Shown here: positions 41,672 through 50,885 of the stretch, one piece after another
How the letters are laid out: each line of letters begins with the position of its first letter
Numbering within the stretch: the first letter of the stretch is position 1
DNA from: Curtobacterium sp. MCBA15_012
GTDB taxonomy: Bacteria > Actinomycetota > Actinomycetes > Actinomycetales > Microbacteriaceae
DNA: 64,000 nucleotides
Assembly (NCBI RefSeq): GCF_001864935.2
Contig: NZ_CP126267.1
Span: 1,984,001-2,048,000, forward strand
Direction: 5' to 3'
The notes under the pieces: model-generated
Seen by the model: only the letters and a program-made list of their open reading frames with translations
What the model was told of the DNA's origin: nothing
The model's database searches: none
Translations under genes and position numbers: made by a program

Positions 41672-42904
41672 GTGGGACCTGACGAAGCAACGACCTGGGG
41701 CCGGGTCGACGAGAACGGGACGGTGTACGTCCGGTACGAGGACACCGAGAAGGCGGTCGGTGAGTACCCGGACGCCACCCCGGACGAAGCGCTCGCGTAC
41801 TTCGCGCGCAAGTACGCCGACCTCGAGGGCCAGGTGAAGATCGCCGAGCAGCGCGCCAAGGGCGGTGCCTCGGCGAACGACGTCTCGCGGAGCGTCGAGC
41901 ACCTGCGCACGCAGGTGGCCGAGGCCCGGGTCGTCGGCGACCTGAAGTCGCTCGAGACCCGCGTCGCGGCGCTCTCCGAGCAGGTCGGCTCCCTGACCGC
42001 GGAGCAGGCTGCCCAGGCGCAGCAGGCCCTCACCGAAGCCCTCGCGCACCGCACCGCACTGGTCGAGGAGGCCGAGGCGCTGGCCGCGGTCGACCCCGCC
42101 CGTGCGCAGTGGAAGCAGATCACGGCGCAGCTCGACGACGTCTTCGCACGCTGGCAGCAGCACCAGCACGACGGCCCGCGTCTGCCCAAGAACGAGGCGA
42201 ACGAGCTGTGGAAGCGTTTCCGTGCCGCCCGCTCGACCGTCGACCAGCACCGCCGTGCGTTCTACTCGGAGCTCGACGCGCAGCACCGCGACGCCCGCAC
42301 CCGCAAGCAGGAGCTCGTCCAGCAGGCCGAGGCCCTCGCCTCGCGCGGTGCCGACGGGATCCCCGCCTACCGCGAGCTGCTCGACGACTGGAAGCGCGCC
42401 GGACGCGCCGGGAAGCGTCACGACGACGCGCTCTGGGCACGGTTCAAGGCCGCCGGAGACGTGCTGTTCGAGCAGCGCCACGCCGAGGTCGCGGTCGAGA
42501 ACGAGGAGTTCTCTGCGAACCTGGTCGCCAAGCAGGCCCTCCTCACCGAGGCCGAGCCGCTCCTGCAGCAGACCGACCGGGTCGCCGCACGCCGGACCCT
42601 GACCGACATCCAGCGTCGCTGGGACGAGATCGGCAAGGTCCCCCGCGGTGACGTGCGCCGGATCGAGGACCGCCTCCGCGCCGTCGAGGACCACGTGCGG
42701 AGCCTCGAGGACCAGCACTGGAAGTCCTCCGACCCGGAGCGCAAGGCCCGCCAGACCGGCCTCGCGAGCCAGCTCGAGGACGCCATCGGCAAGCTCGAGG
42801 CCGAGCTCGCCGACGCGCGTGCGACCGGTGACGCCCGCAAGATCAAGGACGCGCAGGAAGCCCTGGACGCCCGCCGGATCTGGCTCGACGCACTGGGCGG
42901 CTGA
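41672..42904 (+). CDS. DUF349 coiled-coil protein
   Basis: 410 residues, nearly all helical and strongly charged. Repeated units such as WKQITAQLDDVFARWQ, ELWKRFRAARSTVDQHRRAFY and RWDEIGKVPRGDVRRIEDRLRAVED match DUF349 repeats, a bacterial family of unknown function found in long coiled-coil proteins. The N-terminus (WGRVDENGTVYVRYEDTEKAVGEYP) resembles the usual actinobacterial start. GTG start with GAGGCGAG upstream. It ends at a strong terminator. Confidence 0.88.
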   Translation: MGPDEATTWGRVDENGTVYVRYEDTEKAVGEYPDATPDEALAYFARKYADLEGQVKIAEQRAKGGASANDVSRSVEHLRTQVAEARVVGDLKSLETRVAALSEQVGSLTAEQAAQAQQALTEALAHRTALVEEAEALAAVDPARAQWKQITAQLDDVFARWQQHQHDGPRLPKNEANELWKRFRAARSTVDQHRRAFYSELDAQHRDARTRKQELVQQAEALASRGADGIPAYRELLDDWKRAGRAGKRHDDALWARFKAAGDVLFEQRHAEVAVENEEFSANLVAKQALLTEAEPLLQQTDRVAARRTLTDIQRRWDEIGKVPRGDVRRIEDRLRAVEDHVRSLEDQHWKSSDPERKARQTGLASQLEDAIGKLEAELADARATGDARKIKDAQEALDARRIWLDALGG

Positions 42905-42920
42905 CACCACCCCGGACGAC

Positions 42921-42960
42921 GCAGGAGGCCCCGTGACCGACCGGTCACGGGGCCTCCTGC
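42921..42960 (+). terminator. DUF349 gene terminator
   Basis: Perfect 18-bp stem starting GCAGGAGGCCCCGTGACC with a four-base loop, 16 bases after the stop. It may also back up ribF termination from the other side. Confidence 0.75.
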
Positions 42961-42976
42961 GTTGCGGACCGCCTCC

Positions 42977-43061
42977 GGGAAGCTCAGACGGTCGGGAGCC
43001 TCAGGCCGTCGGGAGCCTCAGGCCGTCGGGAGCCTCAGGCCGTCGGGAGCCTCAGACCGTC
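42977..43061. repeat. 17-bp tandem array at the ribF stop codon
   Basis: Five head-to-tail units of 17 bases: three perfect copies of GGGAGCCTCAGGCCGTC (42994-43044), one with a single change (43045-43061) that contains the ribF stop, and a diverged outer copy (42977-42993). Each unit carries a minus-strand TGA; because 17 is not a multiple of three, successive units close all three frames. Confidence 0.85.
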
Positions 43062-44014
43062 GACTGCATCCCGAGCAGGAGCCGGATGTCGAGGTCGTCC
43101 TGCCGCATCTGCGTCGCGAGCTCGTCCATCGACGAGAACGCCACCATCCCGCGGACGTACGCGACGAACAAGACCGAGATCGTCTCGTCGTACAGGTCGA
43201 TGTCGACGTCGAGCAGGTGCGCCTCGATCTGCTTGGCCGGCACACCCTCGAACGTCGGGTTGTTGCCGACGGAGACGGCAGCCGGGTAGATCGTCCCGTC
43301 GTGGAGCACCCGCGCCGCGTACACCCCGTCGGCCGGGACGAAGCCCTCGCATGCCGGGTCGAGGTTCGCGGTCGGGTAGCCCATGAGCCGGCCGCGCTGG
43401 TTGCCGCGGACCACGGCGCTGCGGACCGCGTGCTCGCGCCCGAGCAGCCGTGCGGCCTCGGCGACCCGGCCGTCGGTGAGCAGCTCGCGGATCCAGGTCG
43501 AGGACACGCGTCGTTCGTCGGCGGCGCGGACGTCGTCGCGGAGGTCGACGTCGTCGATCAGCTCGACCCGGAAGCCGTGCCGCTCGCCGAGCTGCCGGAG
43601 CAGCGCGACGTCACCGGCACCGCGGGCACCGAAGCGGAAGTCGCTGCCGACGAAGACGAGCCGGGCGTGCAGTGTGTCGACGAGGACGTCCGACACGAAC
43701 GCCTCGGGCTCGCGGGACTGCAGTCGGTCGTCGAAGTGCAGGAGCAGCGTGGCGTCCACACCGATCGACTCGAGCAGCTCGCGACGCTGCGCGGTGCTCG
43801 TGAGCGACGGCGGGACCCGCTGCGGGTCGATGACGCTCAGGGGGTGCCGGTCGAACGTCACGACGGTCGACACCAGGCCGTGCTCGCGGGCGGCGCGCTC
43901 GAGATGTGCGATGACGGCACGGTGGCCGACGTGCACGCCGTCGAACTTGCCGATCGTGACGGCACTCGGGCCGAACCCCTGGGCGACGTCCGCGACGTCG
44001 TCGTAGAACTGCAC
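43052..44014 (-). CDS. ribF: Bifunctional riboflavin kinase / FAD synthetase
   Basis: Makes FMN then FAD. 320 residues: N-terminal FMN adenylyltransferase domain (AVTIGKFDGVHVGHRAVI, VTFDRHPL, VGSDFRFG, SSTWIRELL) and C-terminal riboflavin kinase domain (RGRLMGYPTANL, PADGVYAARV, NNPTFEG). GTG start eight bases after the upstream membrane-gene stop. Its stop lies in the innermost unit of the 17-bp array. In related genomes ribF usually follows truB; here two membrane genes intervene. Confidence 0.96.
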   Translation of the reverse strand: MQFYDDVADVAQGFGPSAVTIGKFDGVHVGHRAVIAHLERAAREHGLVSTVVTFDRHPLSVIDPQRVPPSLTSTAQRRELLESIGVDATLLLHFDDRLQSREPEAFVSDVLVDTLHARLVFVGSDFRFGARGAGDVALLRQLGERHGFRVELIDDVDLRDDVRAADERRVSSTWIRELLTDGRVAEAARLLGREHAVRSAVVRGNQRGRLMGYPTANLDPACEGFVPADGVYAARVLHDGTIYPAAVSVGNNPTFEGVPAKQIEAHLLDVDIDLYDETISVLFVAYVRGMVAFSSMDELATQMRQDDLDIRLLLGMQSTV

Positions 44015-44022
44015 GGCGCGCC

Positions 44023-44466
44023 CTACTCGCCGGCTGCCGGCACGGACGCCCGCGCGGGCTCGGCCACCGCGGCACGGTGGTGCTTGCGCAGCCACCACAG
44101 CCCGGCGATCGGCAGGACGAGCGGGGCGAAGACGTAACCGAGCCCGTAGTAGGACCAGACGGTGTCATCGGGGAACAGCTGGCGGTCGACGAGCGAGAGC
44201 GTGCCGACGACGAGCACGCCGGCCATCTCGAAGCCGATCGTCACGCAGGCGACGCGGTACCAGGCCCGGCCGGGTGCGATCAGCGCGATCATCGCGACGA
44301 TGTAGACGACCGCGGCGAGGGCGCTGAGCGTGTAGGCGACGGGAGCGTGGGAGAACTTCTCGATGATCTGCACCACGCTGCGACCGGTCGCGGCGAGGGC
44401 GAGGATGCCGTAGACGGCGATGAGGACGCGCCCGACACCGGTCGCGAGGGAGGATCTGGTCGCCAT
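44023..44466 (-). CDS. Four-helix membrane protein upstream of ribF
   Basis: 147 residues with four transmembrane segments (about 10-30, 42-66, 74-93 and 108-126) and a short tail. The second loop DRQLFPDDTVWSYYGLGYVF is aromatic. I do not recognise the family. Leaderless-type promoter TAGACT seven bases before the ATG. Its stop is eight bases before ribF, so ribF is read from this promoter; a role in flavin transport is possible but unsupported. Confidence 0.75.
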   Translation of the reverse strand: MATRSSLATGVGRVLIAVYGILALAATGRSVVQIIEKFSHAPVAYTLSALAAVVYIVAMIALIAPGRAWYRVACVTIGFEMAGVLVVGTLSLVDRQLFPDDTVWSYYGLGYVFAPLVLPIAGLWWLRKHHRAAVAEPARASVPAAGE

Positions 44467-44473
44467 TGCACCG

Positions 44474-44479
44474 AGTCTA
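44474..44479 (-). promoter_or_regulatory. Leaderless promoter -10, membrane gene-ribF
   Basis: TAGACT on the minus strand, seven bases before the ATG of the membrane gene; no ribosome site. Confidence 0.55.
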
Positions 44480-44561
44480 CCGACGCCCGGGGACAGCCGA
44501 CGACGGACGCCCGCCGACGGCCCACAGCGGGCCCGACGGTGGGGCCGGTCCGCGGTCCGCC

Positions 44562-44927
44562 TCAGTTCAGGGCGAACCAGATCTGGTACATCCGGTAGAC
44601 CATCACGGCCACCGTGAACGCCCCCGCGCCGAGGACGACCGTGCTCCACCGCGTCCGGTCGATCAGTGCCCACACGATCGCGGCCGGCGGGACGAGCAGG
44701 ACCGACACCGCGTAGACCCCGAACTCGAGCGCGTTGCCCTGCGGCGGCGAACCGGTCGCGGGGAGGACGAGCGAGACGACGCCCTGCGCGAGGAGCAGGA
44801 GCTCGACGAGCGCCAGCGCACCGACCGTGTAGTCGTCGGGCTTCCACCCCACGAACCCGACGACGACCGCGAACAGCCCCACGACGACGGCGAGGACGAC
44901 CTGCACCCAGGTGAACCACTCGATCAC
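44562..44927 (-). CDS. Four-helix membrane protein downstream of truB
   Basis: 121 residues with four transmembrane segments (about 6-27, 36-57, 66-86 and 93-115). Family not recognised. GTG start overlaps the truB stop as GTGA, so it is translated with truB. A 95-base gap separates it from the next membrane gene. Similar size and topology to that neighbour suggest possible distant relatedness, which I cannot test. Confidence 0.72.
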   Translation of the reverse strand: MIEWFTWVQVVLAVVVGLFAVVVGFVGWKPDDYTVGALALVELLLLAQGVVSLVLPATGSPPQGNALEFGVYAVSVLLVPPAAIVWALIDRTRWSTVVLGAGAFTVAVMVYRMYQIWFALN

Positions 44928-45889
44928 GGGCGTGCCTCCGTCCCGCGGGCGGCGGAGGCCGGGGTCGGTGCCGGGAAGTTCGTGATGACGCGCAGGCGCC
45001 CACGGTGGACGGACACCAGTCCGACGAGCCGGTCGTCCTCGCGTGCGACCGCCGCGACCGGGGCCTCCGAATCGGGGTGCTCTGCGGCGACCCGCTTGCC
45101 GTCGGTCAGGTCCTTCGCCTCGGCGGCGTCGAGCGTGACGACCGGGAAGAGCCGTCGTGCGACGTCCGCAGGACGGGCGAGCGCCGCGGTGACGTCAACG
45201 GAGTCGTCCTCGATGTCGACCGCGTCGGTCACCGCGAAGGGACCGACCGCCGTGCGCCGGAGCGCCGTGAGGTGGGCGCCGGTGCCGAGCGCGGCCCCGA
45301 CGTCGCGTGCGAGGGCCCGGACGTAGGTGCCCGACGAGCAGTCGACCACGACGTCGAGGTCGACGACCGTGACGTCGGTGCCGTCGACCGTGACGGTGTG
45401 CTCCTCGCGTCCGGTCACCTCGAACCGCGAGACCGTCACGGTCCGTGCACGGAGGACGACCTCCTCGCCCTTCCGCGCCAGGTCGTAGGCGCGACGACCG
45501 TCCACCTTGATCGCACTGACGGTCGACGGGACCTGGTCGATGGTGCCGCGCTGCGCGGCGACGGCCCGTTCGACGGCGTCCGCCGAGACGTCGGCGTCCC
45601 GGACGCCCACGGCGGCGGTCGGTGTGCCGTCGGCGTCGTCCGAGTCGGTCGAGACGCCGAGGCGGATGGTCGCGGTGTAGGTCTTGCCGAGCCCGACGAG
45701 GTGCGTGAGGAGCCGCGTGGACGGTCCGGCCCCGAGGATGAGCAGACCCGTCGCCATCGGGTCGAGGGTGCCCGCGTGCCCGATCTTCTTCAGACCCAGC
45801 CGCCGCCGTGCGATCGAGACGACGCGGTGGCTGGAGATGCCCTGCGGTTTGTCGACGAGGAGGATGCCGTCAGGCGCGGATGCGAGCAC
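44924..45889 (-). CDS. truB: tRNA pseudouridine-55 synthase
   Basis: 321 residues. TruB isomerises U55 in the tRNA T-loop. The catalytic Asp lies in GHAGTLDPMATGLL; GILLVDKPQGISSH, KTYTATIRLG and SSGTYVRALARDVG are family motifs; a C-terminal PUA-like domain follows. GTG start has TAGCCT six bases upstream and no ribosome site. In many bacteria truB directly follows rbfA; here mutY and a kinase-like gene lie between. Confidence 0.96.
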   Translation of the reverse strand: MLASAPDGILLVDKPQGISSHRVVSIARRRLGLKKIGHAGTLDPMATGLLILGAGPSTRLLTHLVGLGKTYTATIRLGVSTDSDDADGTPTAAVGVRDADVSADAVERAVAAQRGTIDQVPSTVSAIKVDGRRAYDLARKGEEVVLRARTVTVSRFEVTGREEHTVTVDGTDVTVVDLDVVVDCSSGTYVRALARDVGAALGTGAHLTALRRTAVGPFAVTDAVDIEDDSVDVTAALARPADVARRLFPVVTLDAAEAKDLTDGKRVAAEHPDSEAPVAAVAREDDRLVGLVSVHRGRLRVITNFPAPTPASAARGTEARP

Positions 45890-45895
45890 CGGACG

Positions 45896-45901
45896 AGGCT
45901 A
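45896..45901 (-). promoter_or_regulatory. Leaderless promoter -10, truB
   Basis: TAGCCT on the minus strand, six bases before the truB GTG; no Shine-Dalgarno sequence. Confidence 0.6.
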
Positions 45902-45938
45902 CCAGCGGCCACGCCCGCCGCGACCCCGGTGCCGCCCG

Positions 45939-46385
45939 TCAGCAGGCGTCGTTCCACTCGCGGCGGGGGTGGTCCGGGTCGGTGACGTCGAGCACCGCCG
46001 AGGCCGCGATCTTGACGTCGGCCCGCCGCTCGAGCCGACCGGTCTCCTGCTCCGCCCACAGCGACCAGCGCCACAGACCGCGCGCGCCCGGTGCCAGCAG
46101 GCCGTGCCCGTGCACGACGAGCACGCCGTCCCCGGCCCCGGTCGTGCGGAACGGCGTCACGACGTCGGAGCGCAGCACGTCGACGTCGCTCGAGGGCGCC
46201 GCCGCCGCCATCGCGGACACCCCGTGTCGTGCGAACCCGGCGACCAGCCCGGCGGCCACACGCTCGAGGTCGACGCCGTCCTGTCCGTCGACACCGACGA
46301 CGGCGCGGTTGGTCCCGACCTGTGCGATCACCTCGCCCGCGATCTCGGCGTACGTGTCGGTCTCCTGCGGTGCCCAGCGTGCCAT
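45939..46385 (-). CDS. Degenerate uridine-kinase-like protein
   Basis: 148 residues. The shape recalls actinobacterial uridine/nucleoside kinase-like proteins: a strand followed by GVDGQDGV (residues 31-38) where a P-loop GxxGxGKT would sit, then FRTTGAGDGVLVVHGHGLLAPGARGLW and the ending ADVKIAASAVLDVTDPDHPR, like the NTDP end of those kinases. The Walker lysine is gone and the protein is short, so catalysis is doubtful. Starts at ATG, leaderless, with a promoter overlapping that of mutY. The link is my pattern judgement. Confidence 0.65.
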   Translation of the reverse strand: MARWAPQETDTYAEIAGEVIAQVGTNRAVVGVDGQDGVDLERVAAGLVAGFARHGVSAMAAAAPSSDVDVLRSDVVTPFRTTGAGDGVLVVHGHGLLAPGARGLWRWSLWAEQETGRLERRADVKIAASAVLDVTDPDHPRREWNDAC

Positions 46386-46391
46386 GTGCCC

Positions 46392-46397
46392 ACCGTA
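46392..46397 (-). promoter_or_regulatory. Leaderless promoter -10, kinase-like gene
   Basis: TACGGT on the minus strand, six bases before the ATG. Its first two bases pair with the first two bases of the mutY -10 on the other strand. Confidence 0.6.
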
Positions 46398-46401
46398 GGC
46401 T
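46396..46401 (+). promoter_or_regulatory. Leaderless promoter -10, mutY
   Basis: TAGGCT six bases before the GTG at 46408. Overlaps the opposing -10 at 46392-46397 by the TA dinucleotide. Confidence 0.6.
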
Positions 46402-46407
46402 GTCGTG

Positions 46408-47370
46408 GTGAACGCGCGCGGAGCCTCCCGTCCCCCTGTGGACAGCCCACCGGACGTCACCCGCTCACCTGTGGACGACCCGCCGGCCGCGATCCACCCC
46501 GACATCGCGACCCCGCTGGTCGCCTGGTTCCGCGCCGAGGCGCGGGACCTGCCCTGGCGCCACCCCGGCTTCCCCGCGTGGGGCACGCTGGTGAGCGAGG
46601 TCATGCTGCAGCAGACGCAGGTCGCGCGCGTGGTCCCCCGACTGGAGGCGTGGCTCACCCGGTGGCCGACCCCTGCGGACCTCGCGGCGTCGCCTCCGGC
46701 GGAGGCGGTGCGTGCCTGGGACCGGCTCGGCTACCCGAGACGCGCGCTCGCGCTGCACGCGGCGGCGACCGCGATCGCCGAGCAGCACGACAACGTCGTC
46801 CCGCGCGACGTCGACGCGCTGCTCGCGCTGCCGGGCATCGGCGACTACACGGCCCGGGCGGTCGCGGTGTTCGCGTACGGCGACCGGCACCCGGTGGTCG
46901 ACGTCAACGTGCGACGCGTGCTCGCACGTGCCCTGCTCGGACAGGGCGAACCGGGGCCCGCGAAGGCGAAGCAGGACCTGCCGCTCATGGAGTCCGTGCT
47001 GCCCGCCGACCGGGACGCCGCCGCCGCGACCAACGCCGCCGTGATGGAGCTCGGCGCGCTCGTGTGTGTGGCCCGCTCCCCCGCGTGCGACGCCTGCCCG
47101 ATCGCGGACCGCTGCGCGTGGCGTGCCGCCGGGTACCCGGAGCACGACGGCCCGCGGGCGCCGAAGCAGGCGAGGTTCGCCGGCAGCGACCGTCAGGTGC
47201 GCGGGCTGCTCATGGCCGAGCTGCGGTCGAGCGACGTCCCCGTGACCCGGTCGGAGATCGACCTGGTGTGGCCCGACGACGCACAACGGGAGCGTGCCCT
47301 CGCCTCGCTCGTCCGCGACGGACTGGCCGTCGGTGACGATGCACGCGGGTACACGCTCCCGTCTGCGTGA
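46408..47370 (+). CDS. mutY: A/G-specific adenine DNA glycosylase
   Basis: Removes A mispaired with 8-oxoG. 320 residues: catalytic Glu64 in VSEVMLQQTQV, HhH motif LPGIGDYTARAVAVFAYG with catalytic Asp in VVDVNVRR, and the 4Fe-4S ligands spaced C-x6-C-x2-C-x5-C in CVARSPACDACPIADRC. The C-terminal Nudix-like domain that reads 8-oxoG is missing or reduced to about 80 residues. Of two adjacent GTG codons, the second (46408) fits the leaderless spacing. It converges on rbfA with a three-base gap. Confidence 0.93.
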   Translation: MNARGASRPPVDSPPDVTRSPVDDPPAAIHPDIATPLVAWFRAEARDLPWRHPGFPAWGTLVSEVMLQQTQVARVVPRLEAWLTRWPTPADLAASPPAEAVRAWDRLGYPRRALALHAAATAIAEQHDNVVPRDVDALLALPGIGDYTARAVAVFAYGDRHPVVDVNVRRVLARALLGQGEPGPAKAKQDLPLMESVLPADRDAAAATNAAVMELGALVCVARSPACDACPIADRCAWRAAGYPEHDGPRAPKQARFAGSDRQVRGLLMAELRSSDVPVTRSEIDLVWPDDAQRERALASLVRDGLAVGDDARGYTLPSA

Positions 47371-47373
47371 GGA

Positions 47374-47823
47374 CTACGCCCGGTCGGTCTCGTCCTCGTC
47401 GTCGTCCTCGTCGTGCTTGTACGGGTCGGCGTCGCCGGCGTACTGCGCGCCGGCGGCCGCGGCCTTGACCTGCGCGTCGCGGACCTGCGCCTGCACGAGC
47501 AGGTCCTCCATGTGCGCGGAGGTCTCCGGCAGGGCGTCGGCGATGAACTCGAGCGACGGGGTCAGCCGCGCGGTGATGTTCTTGCCGACCTCCGAGCGGA
47601 GCATGCCGGTCGCCGCCTTGAGCGCCGCGGCGGAGTCGGCGCGCTCCTCGTCGGAGCCGTACACGGTGTAGAAGATCGAGGCGTGCTGCAGGTCGCCCGT
47701 CACCCGGACGTCCGTGATCGTCACGAATCCGAGGCGCGGGTCGCGCAGCCCCTTGTCGAGTCGTCGGGCGACGACTTCCTTGATGCGGTCCGCCATCTTG
47801 CGTGCGCGCTGCGGATCGGCCAT
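47374..47823 (-). CDS. rbfA: Ribosome-binding factor A
   Basis: Late 30S maturation and cold-adaptation factor. 149 residues with the KH-like core (ARKMADRIKEVVARRL, LGFVTITDVRVTGDLQHASIFYTVYG, LRSEVGKNITARLTPSLEF). A highly acidic tail (HDEDDDEDETD) follows. ATG with a perfect AGGAGG site. A hairpin (47909-47942) separates it from infB, so it may be expressed apart from nusA-infB. Confidence 0.95.
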   Translation of the reverse strand: MADPQRARKMADRIKEVVARRLDKGLRDPRLGFVTITDVRVTGDLQHASIFYTVYGSDEERADSAAALKAATGMLRSEVGKNITARLTPSLEFIADALPETSAHMEDLLVQAQVRDAQVKAAAAGAQYAGDADPYKHDEDDDEDETDRA

Positions 47824-47908
47824 GGGTGCCTCCTGGGGCAGTGGCGGGACGCGTCCCGCACGGTGTTCCTGGTTCGTGTCCCGGGGCGGATGGCCCCGGA
47901 ACGGGGTC

Positions 47909-47942
47909 GGGCCCCGCCCTCCCGTGAAGGAGGCCGGGGCCC
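47909..47942 (-). terminator. Hairpin after infB
   Basis: GGGCCCCG C CCTCC / GGAGG C CGGGGCCC with one C-C mismatch and a six-base loop, 15 bases after the infB stop. Likely a terminator or attenuating hairpin between infB and rbfA. Confidence 0.6.
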
Positions 47943-47957
47943 AGAGTAGTCACACGA

Positions 47958-50810
47958 TCAGTCGCGCGGCTTCTCGACGAGCTCGGTGGTCTCGATCTCG
48001 TCACCGATCTGGATGTCGTTGTACTTGCCCAGACCGATACCGGCCTCGAAGTCCGTGCGGACCTCGGTGACGTCGTCCTTGAAGCGACGCAGCGACTCGA
48101 TCGCGAGGCCGTCGGCGAGCACCACACCGTCACGGATGACGCGCGCCTTGGCGTTGCGCGTGATCGTGCCGGAGCGGACGATGACACCGGCGATGTTGCC
48201 GAACTTCGAGGAGCGGAACACCTCGCGGATCTCGGCGACACCCGACTGGACCTCTTCGTACTCGGGCTTGAGCATGCCCTTGAGGGACTGCTCGATGTCC
48301 TCGAGTGCGTTGTAGATGACCGAGTAGAAGCGCACGTCGATGCCCTCGCGGGCCGCACGCTCGCGGGCCTTGACGTCCGGACGGACGTTGAAGCCGACGA
48401 CGATCGCGTTGTCGATCGTGGCCAGGTCGATGTCCGACTCCGTGATCGCACCGACGCCGCGGTGCAGGATCCGGAGCTGGACGCTGTCGTCGACCTCGAT
48501 GTCCAGGAGCGACTGCTCGAGTGCCTCGACGGCACCGGAGACGTCACCCTTGATGATGAGGTTGAGCGAGTCGACCTTGCCCTCTTCGAGCGCACGGGTG
48601 AAGTCCTCGAGCGAGATGCGCTTGCGGGCCTTGGCCAGCTGGGCGTTGCGCTCGGCGGCTTCACGCTTCTCGGCGATCTGACGGGCCGTACGGTCCTCCT
48701 CGGTGACGAGGAACGTGTCACCGGCGCGGGGCACCGACGACAGACCCTGCACCTGGACCGGGCGGCTCGGCGTCGCGGCCTTGACCGGGTCGCCGTTCTC
48801 GTCCGTCATCGCACGGACGCGGCCGTAGGCCGTACCCGCGACGATCGCGTCGCCGACGTGCAGCGTTCCGGACTGGATGAGCACGGTCGCAACCGAACCA
48901 CGACCCTTGTCGAGTCGCGCCTCGATCGCCACACCGCGGGCGTCCTTGTCGGGGTTCGCACGCAGGTCGAGCCCGGCGTCGGCGGTGAGCAGCACGGCGT
49001 CCAGGAGGTCCTGGATGCCGACGTTGTTGCGCGCCGACACGTCGACGAACATGACGTCGCCGCCGTACTCCTCGGCCACCAGGTTGTACTCGGTGAGCTG
49101 CTGACGCACCTTGGCGGGGTTCGCACCCTCCTTGTCGATCTTGTTCACCGCGACCACGATCGGCACACCGGCCGACTGCGCGTGGTTCAGTGCCTCGATC
49201 GTCTGGGGCATGATGCCGTCGTCCGCCGCGACCACGAGGATCGCGATGTCCGTCACCTGCGCACCACGGGCACGCATGGCGGTGAACGCCTCGTGACCCG
49301 GCGTGTCGATGAAGGTGATCGGGCGCTCGATGCCCTCGTGCTCGGTCGTGATCTGGTACGCACCGATGTGCTGGGTGATGCCACCGGCCTCGCCCTCGAC
49401 GACCTTCGAGTTGCGGATCGCGTCGAGGAGGCGGGTCTTGCCGTGGTCGACGTGACCCATGACGGTGACGACCGGCGGGCGCTGCTGCAGCACGTCGTCG
49501 TCCTCGTCCTCGAGCTCGGCATCGAGGTCGATGTCGAAGCCCTCGAGGAGCTCGCGGTCCTCGTCCTCGGGCGAGACGATCTGGATCTTGTAGCCCAGCT
49601 CCTCGCCGAGGACCTCGAACGTCGCCTCGTCGAGCGACTCCGTGGCGGTCGCCATCTCACCGAGGTGGAACAGCACCGTCACGAGGTTGCCGGGCATGGC
49701 GTCGATCTTGTCCGCGAAGTCCGAGATGCTCGCACCCCGACGCAGACGGACGACCGTGTTGCCGTCGCCACGAGGGACCTGCACACCGCCGAGCGACGGC
49801 GCCTGCCGCATCTCGTACTCGGCGCGCTTCGTCCGCTTCGACTTGCGGGCACGGCTCTTACCGCCACCGCGACCGAACGCACCTGCGGTACCACCGCCGG
49901 GGCCACGACCACGGCCACCGCCACCGGCGGGACGCGGGCCGCTGAAGGCCGGACGCGGGAAGCCGCCACCGGCACCCGGTGCACCCGGACGGCCGCCGGG
50001 GCCACCACGGCCGCCACCCTGGCCCGGGCGCTGCCCGAAGCCGTTGGGGCGGTTCGCCTGACCGGGGCCACCCGGACGCGGAGCACCCGGACGGGGCACG
50101 CCCGGACGCGGCGGGGCCGGACGCGGGATGCCGTTCCCACCACCGGCACCGGCAGCGGGACGCTGCCCCATGCCCTGGTTGGACGAGTACGGGTTGTTGC
50201 CCGGACGCGGCGGGCGCGAGCCCATGCCCTGGCTCGACGCGTACGGGTTGTTGCCGGGACGTGCGCCCGGCTTCGGGCCACCCGGCTTCGGGCCGGCGGC
50301 CGACCCGGGCTTGGGGGCGCCACCGGGCTTGACGGCGTCGCTCTTCGGCTCGCCGGAGTCGGCGGAGCCCTGCTCGGTCGACTGCTCGGCTGCTGCGGCC
50401 TTCTCGGCGGCAGCGGCCTTGCGGGCAGCCTCGGCCTCGGCCTGTCGCTGGGCGACGGACTTCGGCGCAGCGGGCACCGGAGCGTCCGAGGCGGGAGCCG
50501 GCGTCTGGGCCTCGGGCTCGGGCTCGGCGGCAGCCGGACGTGCCGGACCCGGGCGGGGACCGCCGGGCTTCGGCGCGCTCGACTTCGGCGCGGCGCTCTT
50601 GGCGGGCGCGCTCGTCGATGCGGACGCTGCCGGGGCGGACGCCGAGGCGCCAGCAGCCTGCAGCGCAGCACGGAGCTTGCGCGCGACGGGGGGTTCAACG
50701 CTGGAGCTCGGGCCCTTGACGAACTCGCCGAGTTCCTTGAGCTTCTCCATTGCGGTCTTGCTGTCGACACCGAGTTCGGATGCGATCTCGTGTACGCGTG
50801 GTTTCGCCAC
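47958..50810 (-). CDS. infB: Translation initiation factor IF-2
   Basis: GTPase that brings fMet-tRNA to the 30S subunit. 950 residues: N-terminal IF2N domain ([21 protein letters not shown]), then about 280 residues of Ala/Pro and Gly/Pro/Arg linker including a duplicated 18-residue unit (GNNPY...QGMG), then G domain with [18 protein letters not shown] and NKID, and domains II-IV. GTG start with AAGGAG. It is last of nusA-ylxR-infB. Confidence 0.98.
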   Translation of the reverse strand: MAKPRVHEIASELGVDSKTAMEKLKELGEFVKGPSSSVEPPVARKLRAALQAAGASASAPAASASTSAPAKSAAPKSSAPKPGGPRPGPARPAAAEPEPEAQTPAPASDAPVPAAPKSVAQRQAEAEAARKAAAAEKAAAAEQSTEQGSADSGEPKSDAVKPGGAPKPGSAAGPKPGGPKPGARPGNNPYASSQGMGSRPPRPGNNPYSSNQGMGQRPAAGAGGGNGIPRPAPPRPGVPRPGAPRPGGPGQANRPNGFGQRPGQGGGRGGPGGRPGAPGAGGGFPRPAFSGPRPAGGGGRGRGPGGGTAGAFGRGGGKSRARKSKRTKRAEYEMRQAPSLGGVQVPRGDGNTVVRLRRGASISDFADKIDAMPGNLVTVLFHLGEMATATESLDEATFEVLGEELGYKIQIVSPEDEDRELLEGFDIDLDAELEDEDDDVLQQRPPVVTVMGHVDHGKTRLLDAIRNSKVVEGEAGGITQHIGAYQITTEHEGIERPITFIDTPGHEAFTAMRARGAQVTDIAILVVAADDGIMPQTIEALNHAQSAGVPIVVAVNKIDKEGANPAKVRQQLTEYNLVAEEYGGDVMFVDVSARNNVGIQDLLDAVLLTADAGLDLRANPDKDARGVAIEARLDKGRGSVATVLIQSGTLHVGDAIVAGTAYGRVRAMTDENGDPVKAATPSRPVQVQGLSSVPRAGDTFLVTEEDRTARQIAEKREAAERNAQLAKARKRISLEDFTRALEEGKVDSLNLIIKGDVSGAVEALEQSLLDIEVDDSVQLRILHRGVGAITESDIDLATIDNAIVVGFNVRPDVKARERAAREGIDVRFYSVIYNALEDIEQSLKGMLKPEYEEVQSGVAEIREVFRSSKFGNIAGVIVRSGTITRNAKARVIRDGVVLADGLAIESLRRFKDDVTEVRTDFEAGIGLGKYNDIQIGDEIETTELVEKPRD
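50167..50274. repeat. 54-bp direct repeat in infB
   Basis: Two adjacent imperfect 54-base units, each beginning CCCATGCCCTGG, encode an 18-residue duplication in the IF2 linker. Confidence 0.7.
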
Positions 50811-50885
50811 TGTTCTCCTTCACGGGTCCCACCCCGCGAAGGGGGCAGGACTCACTGGATGACGGGTCTCATTTCGAGCCGCTCA

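Noticed and set aside
42977..43061. CRISPR-like appearance of the 17-bp array
   Set aside because: Units are directly adjacent with no spacers and no cas genes are present; it is a plain tandem repeat.
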